From contig JBHJNQ010000024.1 of assembly GCA_050330635.1 (NCBI GenBank), positions 57,759-121,758 on the forward strand: 64,000 nucleotides of DNA, written 5' to 3'. How positions within the stretch are numbered: position 1 is the stretch's first letter; each line of letters starts with the position of its first letter. The stretch comes from CADEDH01 sp050330635. GTDB lineage: Bacteria; Actinomycetota; Acidimicrobiia; Acidimicrobiales; SZUA-35. Made by a program: the position numbers and the translations under genes. The notes under the pieces are model-generated. The model searched no databases, was not told the DNA's origin, and saw nothing but the letters and a program-made list of their open reading frames with translations. Below are positions 43,579 to 52,885 of the stretch, piece by piece.

Positions 43579-44874
43579 ATGGCGGAGCACCGACGAGATT
43601 TCCTGTTGCCGGCCGAGGAGGGGATCGACGACGGTGGCGTCGTCATCCTCGAGTGGCTGGTGGCCGTCGGGGAGCGGCTGACGGTCAACCGGCCGGTGTG
43701 CACGGTCAGCGGAGGTGGGGTTGCCCGCACACTGCTGTCGCCCTGCGCCGGCACGGTAGAGGCGCTCGGCGGCGATGTCGGTGACCGACTGCCACCCCGT
43801 GCCCTCGTGATCGGTGTGGCGTCACCCGGCGGGCCCGAGCCGGAGGCCGAGGCCGAGCCCGAGGCCGAGCCGCCCAACGGACGCGGGCCCGAAGCCGAGG
43901 CCGAGCCGCCCGACGGACGCGGGCCCGAGGCCGAGGCCGACCCGCCCGGCGGGCCCGAGCCGGGCGGCGGCCGGGACGCAGACGCGTCGCCGTTGGCGCG
44001 GCGACTGGCCGGGGAGTACGGCGTCGACCTCTCGACGGTCGAAGGCACCGGCGCCGGGGGCCTCGTCACCCGGGCCGACGTCCAGCGCCACGTCTTCGGC
44101 CCCGAGCACGGGCCGCCGTCCACCGCCGAGGGCGACGACGCCGCTGGGACCGGTTCGGCTACCGGTCCCGCCCCCGTCCCGGTAGCGGAGACCACGACCG
44201 AGCCCACACCCGCCGGTGACGTCGGCGCCATTCGGACGACCGGGTCAGCCACGGCCATCGGCGCCGCCGCGACGGTGCCGAGCTACTCGGTCACGGTCGA
44301 GGTCGAGTCGGGCCAGCTCGACCGGGCCGGACAGCGGCTCGGCGGCGCCGGGGGCCGGCCCGTGTCGCGGGCCGCTCTCCTTGCCCGCCTGGTCGTACCG
44401 GCCCTGGCCGACGGCGGCGGCGGCCCCGCATCAGTCGATGGGGGCCCGGGCGCAGTGGGAACGGGCGACCTCTCGGTCAGCTCGGTCGACGCCCACGGCG
44501 CGCCGTTCACCGCGGTCGTCCGCGCCGCCCACACCCTCAGCCTCGACGAGATCCACCGGGCGCTCCTCGCAGCCCCCGCCCCCGCCGGCCCGGCGGCCGA
44601 TGACCGGCCACCGCCGTCGGTGGTGATCCACGACGTCGGCGGCCTCGGTCTCGACGCCCTCACGCCGGTGCTGAGCCCGGGGGCCTCCGTCATCGTCACG
44701 TGCGGGCGGACCCGCCCCCAGGTGCGGCTCGTCGACGACCGGGTCGCCACCGTCCCGGTGGCGACCGTGGTCGTCACCCTCGACGCCCGGACCGTGGCGG
44801 TCGAGGCCGGGGCGGCCTTCGTGCGTCGCCTCGTCACCTACCTGGAGGATCCGATCCTGGCCTTCGCCGACTGA
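43579..44874 (+). CDS. Degenerate 2-oxoacid dehydrogenase E2-like protein
   Basis: 431 residues in the E2 layout. The lipoyl-like domain (1-85) lacks the modified lysine: the ETDKA position reads CTVSGGGVAR. A Glu/Pro/Ala/Gly linker is built of 30-36 bp DNA repeats. The peripheral-subunit-binding domain is intact (SPLARRLAGEYGVDL, then GTGAGGLVTRADV). The acyltransferase domain is shortened, and the catalytic HRVVDG reads ARTVAVEA, so the catalytic His and Asp are gone. It cannot be an active E2; a structural or regulatory pseudoenzyme is more likely. No E1 or E3 genes are near. Confidence 0.75.
   Translation: MAEHRRDFLLPAEEGIDDGGVVILEWLVAVGERLTVNRPVCTVSGGGVARTLLSPCAGTVEALGGDVGDRLPPRALVIGVASPGGPEPEAEAEPEAEPPNGRGPEAEAEPPDGRGPEAEADPPGGPEPGGGRDADASPLARRLAGEYGVDLSTVEGTGAGGLVTRADVQRHVFGPEHGPPSTAEGDDAAGTGSATGPAPVPVAETTTEPTPAGDVGAIRTTGSATAIGAAATVPSYSVTVEVESGQLDRAGQRLGGAGGRPVSRAALLARLVVPALADGGGGPASVDGGPGAVGTGDLSVSSVDAHGAPFTAVVRAAHTLSLDEIHRALLAAPAPAGPAADDRPPPSVVIHDVGGLGLDALTPVLSPGASVIVTCGRTRPQVRLVDDRVATVPVATVVVTLDARTVAVEAGAAFVRRLVTYLEDPILAFAD
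43831..43950 (+). repeat. 30-36 bp in-frame repeats coding for E/P/A linker
   Basis: Units such as GGGCCCGAAGCCGAGGCCGA followed by GCCGCCCGACGGACGC repeat three to four times with small changes. They encode the GPEAEAEPP linker of the E2-like protein. The reading frame is kept. Confidence 0.75.
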
Positions 44875-44900
44875 CGGTGCCTTCGGGCCGCCACCGCCCG

Positions 44901-45473
44901 TCACGCCAGGTAGGGACGGGCGGCTCGGGCGTCCCGCAACGCCGTCGCCCACCATGCCAGCTGATCGAGCATCGCCTTGGCCGCCTGTTCGGCCCGATCG
45001 GGTTCGGCCAGGACGCCGTCCTGGAACTGGTGGTGGACCCCGTGGAACCCGACGACCTCGCGGATCGTGGTGGCGTGGAGCTCGGCGAAGACCTGCCGGA
45101 GCTGCTCGACGGCCCGCATCCCGCCGGCCTGGCCCCCGTAGCCGACGAAGGCGACGGGCTTGGCGAACCACTCGGACCGGGCCACGTCGATGGCCTGCTT
45201 GAGCTGCGCCGGATAGCCGTGGTTGTACTCCGGGGTGACCACCACGAAGGCGTCCGCCGCATCCAGCCTGACGCAATGGGCACGGACGGTGTCGTCCGGC
45301 TCGGCGGCCAATGTCGGGGGCAGCTCTACGTCGATGAGGTCGATCACGTCGACCGTCATGTCGTCACGCCGGCCGAGCTGGTCGATGAGCCATGCCGCAA
45401 CCCGGCCACCGATCCGACCCGGCCGGTTGCTGGCCACGATGACGACCACGGCGAGGGCCGAGATGCCGCTCAT
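44901..45473 (-). CDS. NADPH-dependent FMN reductase family protein
   Basis: 190 residues of flavodoxin fold. SNRPGRIGGRVAAWL binds the flavin phosphate and TPEYNHGYPAQLKQAID is the hallmark of this reductase group (SsuE, ArsH, YieF-like). It would reduce flavin or quinones with NADPH. Its ATG overlaps the stop of the beta-propeller gene by four bases (ATGA). It is the last gene in an operon that starts at a SoxR-type promoter, which fits a role in redox-stress defence. Confidence 0.88.
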   Translation of the reverse strand: MSGISALAVVVIVASNRPGRIGGRVAAWLIDQLGRRDDMTVDVIDLIDVELPPTLAAEPDDTVRAHCVRLDAADAFVVVTPEYNHGYPAQLKQAIDVARSEWFAKPVAFVGYGGQAGGMRAVEQLRQVFAELHATTIREVVGFHGVHHQFQDGVLAEPDRAEQAAKAMLDQLAWWATALRDARAARPYLA

Positions 45474-46429
45474 TGCGAGACCTCGCTCCGCTGACCGGTG
45501 GCGGAACGTAGCGCCACCTCGGTGACCGACCCCGGCCGGTCGGCGAGGCGCCAGCGGCGGCCGCCGTCGACGCTGACCCGGAGCGACCCGTCGGGCAGGG
45601 CGAGGGCCGCCAACGGCCCCGACGCCGCCATCATGCGGGGCCCGATGGCGCCGTCGAAGCGCTCCGGCAACCCGTCGACGATCCGCTCGAAGCGGACACC
45701 GTCGAACAGGTAGAGGGCCCCGTCGGCTCCGGCATGGCCGGAGGAGGCGCCGACGAGCACACCCCGATCGGCGACCGCCACCGCCAGGAGGTAGGTGGCG
45801 TGGAGGCCGTCGGCGTGGTAGCTCCACGTCCGACCCCGGTCGAGGCTCCGACCGAGGCCCCGCTCTCCGGTAGCGGCCCACAGGTTGCCGCTGGCCGGAT
45901 CGACCGCAACCTGGTGGACGTCGTCGTGGAGGTCGATCGTGGCCTCCCACGACCGGCCCAGGTCGGCGCTGCGCAGGATGCCACCGACGTGGACCCCTAC
46001 GAGGAGGTCGTCGCCGGCCGACGCCATCGACATGACCGCCGCCGGCCCGCCCCAGGGCGTGTGCCATGCCTCGCTGGTCGGGGCCCCGTCGAAGGCGGAC
46101 ACCGGTTCGAGGTGGTCACCCCGCAGCCGCCACAACGTCGCCGGGTCGGCGCCGACGAACACGATCCCCCGGTGCACGTGGAGGCAGGTGCCCTTGGTCG
46201 ACCCGAGGGTGGCGACGACCCCGTGGCCGTGGGGCCCGAGGCGGTGGACCTCGTTGCCGTCGACGAGGAGCCAGACGTCGTCGCCGTCGGTGGCCAGCGA
46301 GGTGATGCGCCGGCCGGGTAGGAGTCCGTCGCCGACGCCGGGACCGCGCAGACCGTCGGGGGTGGCGGCCAGCACCCGGTCGTCGTCGGTGCGGGCAGCG
46401 GGGAGCAGGGGTCGGGTCGTCGTCGTCAT
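45470..46429 (-). CDS. BNR/sialidase-like beta-propeller protein
   Basis: 319 residues. Asp-box motifs recur: SADLGRSWE, SLDRGRTWS and SVDGGRRWR, separated by beta strands as in a six- or seven-bladed propeller of sialidase/VPS10 type. There is no signal peptide, so it is probably cytoplasmic and not a true sialidase; no catalytic set was found. First gene after the SoxR-type promoter and overlapping the FMN reductase gene. Confidence 0.78.
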   Translation of the reverse strand: MTTTTRPLLPAARTDDDRVLAATPDGLRGPGVGDGLLPGRRITSLATDGDDVWLLVDGNEVHRLGPHGHGVVATLGSTKGTCLHVHRGIVFVGADPATLWRLRGDHLEPVSAFDGAPTSEAWHTPWGGPAAVMSMASAGDDLLVGVHVGGILRSADLGRSWEATIDLHDDVHQVAVDPASGNLWAATGERGLGRSLDRGRTWSYHADGLHATYLLAVAVADRGVLVGASSGHAGADGALYLFDGVRFERIVDGLPERFDGAIGPRMMAASGPLAALALPDGSLRVSVDGGRRWRLADRPGSVTEVALRSATGQRSEVSQ

Positions 46430-46470
46430 GTCACCGCTTCTTTCTCGAGCGTGAGGTGTCTCATGAGCCG

Positions 46471-46501
46471 ACCGTAGGGGTTCAAGTTCACTTCAAGTCA
46501 A
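46471..46501 (-). promoter_or_regulatory. SoxR-type promoter with 19-bp spacer and SoxR box
   Basis: On the complement, TTGACT (46496-46501) is separated by exactly 19 bases from TACGGT (46471-46476). The spacer holds CAAGTTCACTTCAAG (46483-46497), close to the SoxR-box consensus CCTCAAGTTAACTTGAGG. Overlong 19-bp spacers with a central palindrome are typical of MerR-family activated promoters. It faces the beta-propeller/FMN reductase operon, with soxR on the other side. Confidence 0.75.
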
Positions 46502-46526
46502 GGGCCCGAGGCGCTAGCGTGAACCC

Positions 46527-46967
46527 ATGGACGACGAGCTGACGATCGGGGCGGTGGCCGAACGGACCGGGGTGGCCACGTCGGCCCTGCGGTTCTACGA
46601 AGACCAGGGACTGATCTCGGCGGAACGCAACGACGCCGGGCACCGCCGCTATCGCCGGGCTGTGCTGCGACGCGTGTCGTTCGTGCAGTTCGCCCAGCGC
46701 ATCGGCCTCAGCCTCGACGAGATCAGGACCACCCTCGACGAGCTTCCCCACGACCAAACCCCCGACGACGACGACTGGGCCCGGCTCGCCAGCTCCTGGC
46801 GCCCCCGTCTCGACCGGGAGATCGCCCTCCTGGAACGACTGCGCGACCGGCTCGACGGGTGCATCGGGTGCGGCTGCCTGTCGCTGACCCACTGCCGGGT
46901 CCTCAACCCCGGAGATCAGGCTGGCCGGGGCGGTTCCGGGGCCCGCTATGTCCTCGACGGCGCCTGA
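46527..46967 (+). CDS. soxR: Redox-sensitive transcriptional activator SoxR
   Basis: 146 residues. The MerR-type winged HTH spans about 5-75 (LTIGAVAERTGVATSALRFYE). The [2Fe-2S] cluster cysteines are Cys112, Cys115, Cys117 and Cys123 (CIGCGCLSLTHC), the exact SoxR spacing. It detects redox-cycling compounds or superoxide and activates a promoter with a stretched spacer. The divergent operon with such a promoter is the likely target. The stop lies in a 19-bp sequence repeated 30 bp downstream. Confidence 0.92.
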   Translation: MDDELTIGAVAERTGVATSALRFYEDQGLISAERNDAGHRRYRRAVLRRVSFVQFAQRIGLSLDEIRTTLDELPHDQTPDDDDWARLASSWRPRLDREIALLERLRDRLDGCIGCGCLSLTHCRVLNPGDQAGRGGSGARYVLDGA

Positions 46968-46997
46968 AGGGCGCCGCGTGTCCTCGACGGCGCCTGA
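46949..46997. repeat. 19-bp direct repeat of the soxR 3' end
   Basis: TGTCCTCGACGGCGCCTGA at 46949-46967 (including the soxR stop) recurs exactly at 46979-46997. The 11 bases between are not part of the repeat. Confidence 0.9.
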
Positions 46998-47057
46998 CAG
47001 TGAGAGGTTCGCAGCCCCGAAACACGGCGTTCACACTGAGGCCCTAGGCTCGTAGCC

Positions 47058-47798
47058 ATGGTGGACATCAGTACCGACAACACCTTTCTGGTGCGCGTGC
47101 GGATGATCGATCGGCCGGGCGCCCTCGGTGCGATCGCGTCGCGGATAGGTGCCGTGCGGGGAGATCTCGTCGGCATCGAGATCATGGAACGCCGCAACGG
47201 CTTCGTCATCGACGAGCTCCAGGTCGCCCTTCCCGCCGGTGATCTGTGCGACCTGATGGTGCGAGAGCTCGACGACATCGACGACGTCACGGTCGAAGAC
47301 GTCCACCCGTGCGCCCAGTCCCTCCACGACCCGCAGCTCACGGCCTTCGAGGTCGTCGACATCCTCATCGGCGCCGACTCCACCGATGAGCTCCTGTGGT
47401 CGCTCAGCGCCCACACCCGGCGCACGATCCGGACGGCCTGGGTCTGCGTCGTCGACGACGGCGGCCAGATCCTGGCCGGGTCGGGGCCGGTGCCCGAGGA
47501 GCGCTGGCTGGGACGCCTGCTCGACGCCGAGCGGGCGATGGCCCGCCGGCCCGCCGATGGCGGCGAGGTCCCGCTCGACGCCGATCATCTCCTGTGGATG
47601 CCGCTACCGATGGCCGGCCTCACCCTCGTCGCCGGCCGGAGCGCCCTGCCCTTCCGGTCCCGGGAACGGCAGAAGGCGGCGGCGATGGCACGGGTGGCCG
47701 GCACGTGGTATCAGCGGCTGAAGGAACGATCGCGCCTGACGGGGATGCTGGCCCATCCCAGCCTCGGCACCCCGGTTCGGGTCGACCACCCCGCCTGA
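47058..47798 (+). CDS. ACT-domain protein with GAF-like C-terminus
   Basis: 246 residues. The N-terminal 75 residues form an ACT domain (FLVRVRMIDRPGALGAIASRIGAVRGDLVGI), a small ligand-binding regulatory fold usually sensing amino acids. The rest (95-235) resembles a GAF-like sensor (AWVCVVDDGGQILAGSG, then LLWMPLPMAGLTLVAGR). No catalytic domain is attached. It may be a free-standing regulator. The ATG at 47058 fits the ACT start. It converges on the trkH/trkA remnant, two bases away. Confidence 0.75.
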   Translation: MVDISTDNTFLVRVRMIDRPGALGAIASRIGAVRGDLVGIEIMERRNGFVIDELQVALPAGDLCDLMVRELDDIDDVTVEDVHPCAQSLHDPQLTAFEVVDILIGADSTDELLWSLSAHTRRTIRTAWVCVVDDGGQILAGSGPVPEERWLGRLLDAERAMARRPADGGEVPLDADHLLWMPLPMAGLTLVAGRSALPFRSRERQKAAAMARVAGTWYQRLKERSRLTGMLAHPSLGTPVRVDHPA

Positions 47799-47799
47799 C

Positions 47800-48586
47800 T
47801 CAACGGGTGACGGCGTCGGCGAACCTCTTCGTGGCCGACGTGGTGCCGGCGATGAGGAGCACGTCGCCCTTCTCCAACACGGTGTCGGCGGTGACGGCGG
47901 TGAACGTCGAGCCGACGCTCTTGCGGCAGACCACGGTCACGTCGTAGCGCTGGCGGACGTTGGTCTCGGCCAGCGACGATCCGACCATCGACGCCGGGGC
48001 CATGATCTCCACCAGGGCGAACCCCTCGTCGATGGCCACGTGGTCGAGGAGGCGGCCGGTGACGGTGTGGAACAGCAACTCCAGGCCCGCTATCTCCGGA
48101 TGGATGACGGCCAGGAGGAACGTGGCGGTGCCCACCGTGCCGAGGGCGGCGACGACGAGGGCGAGGGCCTGACGCTGGATCGACAGCGAGAGGCGCCGGT
48201 TGAACAGGGTCGTGATCGGGTCGCGCTGGAACTCCGAGATCGTGGAACGGACGACGACGGCCAACGTCGACGTCTTGATGCCACCGCCGGTCGAGGCGCT
48301 CCCCGCCCCGATCACCATCAGCAGGATCAACACGAGCAGTGAGCCGCCCCGCATCTCGCCGAACGACGGCGAGCTCGCCGAACGGCGACCAGGTGGTGCC
48401 GGTGTCGACCACGGCCAGACCGGTCACGGTCACCGCCGAGGCGGCGGTGAAGAGGGCGTCGCTCAGGCCCGGGGTGGTGCCCGCCCGATGACTGACCGGC
48501 AGGGTCAGGAGGACCGTCCCGAAGGTGATGGCCACGGCGAAGGCGACGACGACGACACCGGGATGAGTGATCCGCTGGACCTCCAC
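47800..48586 (-). pseudogene. Collapsed trkH/trkA potassium-uptake remnant
   Basis: Three parts in a row. From GTG 48586: about 70 residues of a TrkH N-terminus (GLSDALFTAASAVTVTGLAV, then TTWSPFGE). In another frame from 48354: the late TrkH segment (GSASTGGGIKTSTLAVVVR and the following helices). From about 48100: a TrkA C-terminal (RCK_C) domain (GFALVEIMAPASMVGSSLAE, ending DVLLIAGTTSATKRFAD). The middle of TrkH and the NAD-binding part of TrkA are missing. The first junction has an 11-bp direct repeat (48355-48365 and 48374-48384), typical of deletion by slippage. Confidence 0.72.
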
Positions 48587-48613
48587 CCCGTCCGGTTCGT
48601 CTCGGTCGACGCC

Positions 48614-48662
48614 ACGAGGCAGTAATGCCGGGCTGACGAGGCAGTATGCCGGGCTGACGAGG
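48614..48662. repeat. 21-22 bp tandem repeat next to permease 3' end
   Basis: ACGAGGCAGTAATGCCGGGC plus TG (48614-48635), then a 21-bp copy (48636-48656), then six bases of a third. It lies between the trk remnant and the FtsX-like permease stop. Confidence 0.85.
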
Positions 48663-48670
48663 AACCGCCC

Positions 48671-49897
48671 TCAGCGGGCGCGGACCGCCTCCGCCGGGTC
48701 CAGTCGAGAGGCCCGCGCGGCCGGATAGGTCCCGGCGACCGCTCCCAGTACGAGGGCTCCGACGGCGCTCAGGCCCAGTCCGTCGACCGGCACGTCGATC
48801 GGCCACCCGCGGTAGGTGCTGTAGCCGATGGTGACCGCGGCGCCGAGGCCGATCCCGATCACCCCGCCGAGGGCGGCCAGCGCCGCACTCTCGGCCACGA
48901 ACTGGACGGCGATGTGTCGCCTGGTCGCCCCCAGGGCACGCCGCACCCCGATCTCGACCCGGCGTTCCACGACGGCGATCACCATGACGTTGGCGATTCC
49001 TATGGCCCCCACCAGCAACGCCACCGCTCCCAGACCGATCAGGAGGTTGGCCAGGGCATCGTCGATGGCGGCCTGGACCTCGAGCGCCTCGCTCGGCCTC
49101 GACACCGCGACCCCGTCGGGGTCGGCGGGATCCGCGGTTCTCGCCGCCACCCCGGCGACGGCCGCGACAGAGGCGGGATCGACTCGCACATAGACGGTCT
49201 CCGGTGCCGGGTCGGTGCCGAACAGGAGCCCTGCGACACCGGTGCCGACGAGCACCATGCGGTCGACGTCGGGGTTGAGGGGCAGGGTTTCGAGCACGCC
49301 CACGACGGCGAACCGGTGACCGCCGATGACGACTGCACGACGCCCGCCGCTCCCGTCGATCCCGAGGCGCCGGGCCGCCTCCGCCCCGAGGACCGTGAGC
49401 GGGAGCCCGGTGTCGCCGGCCGAGATGAACCGCCCGTCGGCGATGGCGGCCGACAGGGTGTCGACGAGCTCGGGCTCGGTCGCGGCCACGGTCACGCCGC
49501 CGTTGCGGCCCGGGGCCAGCAGGTCGTTGCGTGTGACGCCCACATCGAGGGGGGTGAGGGCCGCCGCGTGCTCCGTCGCCGGGATCCGGCGGAGGCGTTC
49601 GACGGAGTTCGGCGGGAGCCCGTCGTCCCGTCCCGGCACGAGGCTGGGTGTCGCCTGTACGGCAAGGAGGTTCGTTCCGAGCCTGTCGATCTGGGCCACG
49701 ACGTCGGCCCGGCTCGACGATGAGATCCCGATCACGGAGACCATCGAGCCGATGCCGGCAGCGATACCGACGGCGGTCAGAAATGTTCGTAGCGACTTGG
49801 CCCGGAGGCCGTCCAGGGCGGTCCGGAACAGGTCGGCCGTCCGCATCCGGGCGGCGTCAGCCGGGAACCCGTCGGGGGTCCATGCTCCGCCGATCAT
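48671..49897 (-). CDS. MacB/FtsX-like ABC transporter permease
   Basis: 408 residues. The first helix follows LRAKSLRTFLTAVGIAAGIG, the standard MacB-permease start, then a large extracytoplasmic MacB_PCD domain (about 60-270). Three helices complete the FtsX domain (ANLLIGLGAVALLVGAIGIANVMVIAVVERRVEIGVRRALGA region to the end). It starts one base after the ATPase stop. With the ATPase and HlyD-like adaptor it forms a tripartite export unit as in MacAB or peptide efflux systems. Confidence 0.88.
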   Translation of the reverse strand: MIGGAWTPDGFPADAARMRTADLFRTALDGLRAKSLRTFLTAVGIAAGIGSMVSVIGISSSSRADVVAQIDRLGTNLLAVQATPSLVPGRDDGLPPNSVERLRRIPATEHAAALTPLDVGVTRNDLLAPGRNGGVTVAATEPELVDTLSAAIADGRFISAGDTGLPLTVLGAEAARRLGIDGSGGRRAVVIGGHRFAVVGVLETLPLNPDVDRMVLVGTGVAGLLFGTDPAPETVYVRVDPASVAAVAGVAARTADPADPDGVAVSRPSEALEVQAAIDDALANLLIGLGAVALLVGAIGIANVMVIAVVERRVEIGVRRALGATRRHIAVQFVAESAALAALGGVIGIGLGAAVTIGYSTYRGWPIDVPVDGLGLSAVGALVLGAVAGTYPAARASRLDPAEAVRAR

Positions 49898-49898
49898 C

Positions 49899-50608
<710 letters not shown>

Positions 50609-50612
<4 letters not shown>

Positions 50613-51673
50613 GGGACCACCACCCGGTCGCCGGGGCCGAGGGGGCCGGTCACCGCCACCACGGCATCGTCGAAGCCGATCACCTCGACCGCCAGGAGGG
50701 CGGTCGTTTCGCCGTCGACCTTCTCGACGGCGTACCCGCCCTCGACCAGGGCCACGAGGGCATCGACGGGAACGGTCAGGGCATCGGCCGCCACCGTCTC
50801 CTCGACGACGACCTCCACCGGCTGAGGTTCGCTGTCGAGCCCCTCGACGGCGTAGGTGACCCGGTACTGCAGGTCGCCCGTGTCGTCGGCGGTGGCGGTC
50901 GCCCCGACGTAGCGGGCGACACTGGTCGAACCGTCGGGCAGGCCCACGGTCACCTCGGTCTTGTCCTGCAGCCAGGCGTACTGGCGCGACGACACCAGCG
51001 CCGTCACCTCGGCCGCGGTCCCGGTCACCGTCAACACGGTCGACCCACCGGTGACCCGGTCGCCGATCCGTCCCGTGGAGGCGACTCGGAGCGGGCCGGT
51101 TCCGATGACGATCTCGGAGCTGGTGAGCCGACCGTCGACGGTGAGTCCGAAGCGCTTCTCGAAGTCGCGCACGGCGTTCGTCGTCGCCCAGTCGAACCGG
51201 TCGTCGGCCACCCAGCCCTCGGGGCCGAACCCGTGGTTGGCCAACAAGGTCTCGAGCTGCTCGATGTCGGGGCCCCGGTCGATGCCACGCACCAGATCGC
51301 GGTAGAGGGGGAGGTCGCCGACGAGGTAGATGGTGGGTTGCTCGTCGATGCGCCACAGCACCTCGCCCGAGCCGAGAAGGGAGCCGGGGGCCGGGACCCA
51401 GGTCACCGTTCCGTCACGGCTGGCCGTCACATCCCGGGAGACGCCGAAGTCGAGGTCACCGGCGAAGCGTTGCGAGCTGCGCAACGTGGCAACGGTGACG
51501 TCGGCCGTCGATCGGGGCACGGCCCGGTCGGGCGGCGTCTCCGACGCACGATCGACGCCACCACCGGTCGACAGACCGAGCCAGGCGGCGCTGGCTACCA
51601 CGGCCGCAATCGACGTGGTCCCCGCCAGGAGCAGGATCCGTGAGCGACGACGATCCCGCCCCTTGCCGGTCAT
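50609..51673 (-). CDS. HlyD-like adaptor with peptidoglycan-binding domain
   Basis: 354 residues. A basic N-terminus and one helix (ILLLAGTTSIAAVVASAAWLGL) anchor it. The biotinyl-lipoyl-like piece (GTVTWVPAPGSLLGSGEVLWRI) is split by a PG_binding_1 domain at about 135-180 (DIEQLETLLANHGFG, then TTNAVRDFEKRFGLTVDG), followed by beta-barrel parts. Such adaptors link an ABC permease to the wall in Gram-positive export systems. It overlaps both neighbouring genes by four bases. Confidence 0.82.
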
Positions 51674-52305
51674 CGGCTGGCCTCCGTCGTCGTCATCGAC
51701 TCGTCGACACAGTCGGCGAGGGCCGCCTCCATGGCCGGCGTGGTCTCGATCTGATCGAGGGCCGCCGCCCGGGGGCCGTTGCTGTCGATGAGGAGGATGT
51801 CATCGGGAACGTCGATCTGGAGGACGGAACGGGCGCAGGCTGCGAACCGGGCGGAACCGTCGACCAGGTCGGCCTGCTTGCCCGGGTCGAGCAACAGCTC
51901 GTCCGTCGAGCCCTGGAGGATATGGGCGCAGGCGCCGATGGCCTCGACGACGGTCGGGTCGTTGAGGGCTTCCTCCATGGCCTCGGGTGACGTGGCGGCG
52001 ATGCTGACGGGGTCGACGCCTCGTTCGATCAGGCAGTTGTCGTAGTCCGCCATGGCGTCGCCCCCGGCAGGGGCGACCGGGTCGGAGGCGCCGGCATCGA
52101 GGGTGGGAACCCCTTCCCGTCCGGCGGCATCGCTGGCGTCGGCTGCATCGCTGCCGCAGCCGGCCAGAGCGAGGGCCGCCAGGGTGGCGGTGACGAGGGC
52201 GCGGGTCCAGCGGGGCCGGTCCACCCGTCTCGTCGACGGGATCGGCGCCGCCGTCCGGTCGGGCGACCTGGAGACACGGACGCTGAGGTTGGTGTGGGCG
52301 CGCAT
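51670..52305 (-). CDS. Lipoprotein of the export operon
   Basis: 211 residues from the ATG at 52305 with AGGAGGT upstream. The signal region ends in the lipobox LALAGC (Cys about 50), so the mature part is lipid-anchored outside. The domain that follows contains four cysteines (DNCLIERG, IGACAHI, FAACARS, ADCVDES) that could form two disulfides. No family recognised. It begins a tightly coupled set with the adaptor (ATGA overlap), ATPase and permease. Confidence 0.75.
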   Translation of the reverse strand: MRAHTNLSVRVSRSPDRTAAPIPSTRRVDRPRWTRALVTATLAALALAGCGSDAADASDAAGREGVPTLDAGASDPVAPAGGDAMADYDNCLIERGVDPVSIAATSPEAMEEALNDPTVVEAIGACAHILQGSTDELLLDPGKQADLVDGSARFAACARSVLQIDVPDDILLIDSNGPRAAALDQIETTPAMEAALADCVDESMTTTEASR

Positions 52306-52384
52306 TGGTTGACCTCCTGGCTTCGTTCGTTGCGGATTGAGGGTGCTTCGGTGAGGACGGTGGGCCGGCGGCCCGTGGTGGCGG

Positions 52385-52885
52385 TCAGTCGGCGGCGGAC
52401 ACCAGGGGCGGTGGTGGGATCGGGGCCCTCAGCCGCCGGAGCTGGAGTCCGTCACCCACGGGGGCGAGGAGGGTGAGGGCATGGCCCACCCCGCACAGCA
52501 GGGCGAACACGGCTGGCAGGGTCGGCCCCCGACCCAGCCAGAACAACGTCCCGGTGGCGAGGGCGGCGCCCGGTCCAGCCACGACCGATGCGGCCGACCG
52601 CCGACGCGACACGGCGTCGTAGACGATGCGGACGTTTCCCGTCCCGAGCGACCCCGCCACCTCTGTCACCCGGCCACCGAGGAGGACGATGGCGATGACG
52701 TGACCATGCTCATGGGCCACACCGAGGGCGAGGAACACGAGCGGTAGCGGCCATGACGGTGTGCCCAGCTGGAGCATCCCGCCTCGTTCGCCGAGCCAGA
52801 GGACGACGGCGGCGACCATGGTCCACGGCCCGCCCGAGGCCAACGTTCGGGCCGTCACGGCGATGAGGGCGGCCGGGAGGCTCAC
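52385..52885 (-). CDS. Minimal M50 site-2-protease-like membrane peptidase
   Basis: 166 residues with about four helices. HEHGH in VAHEHGHVIAIVLLGG is an HExxH zinc motif inside a helix, and LLAPVGDGLQL near the end supplies the GDG aspartate of the site-2 protease family. Such enzymes cut within membrane helices. It begins at a GTG that overlaps the permease stop (GTGA) and is co-transcribed with an ABC permease. The neighbouring small membrane peptide (55510-55851) is the most obvious substrate; this is inference. Confidence 0.75.
   Translation of the reverse strand: MSLPAALIAVTARTLASGGPWTMVAAVVLWLGERGGMLQLGTPSWPLPLVFLALGVAHEHGHVIAIVLLGGRVTEVAGSLGTGNVRIVYDAVSRRRSAASVVAGPGAALATGTLFWLGRGPTLPAVFALLCGVGHALTLLAPVGDGLQLRRLRAPIPPPPLVSAAD

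Noticed and set aside
45470..46429. True sialidase
   Set aside because: Asp boxes are present, but the catalytic Arg triad and a signal peptide were not found; called a propeller protein only.
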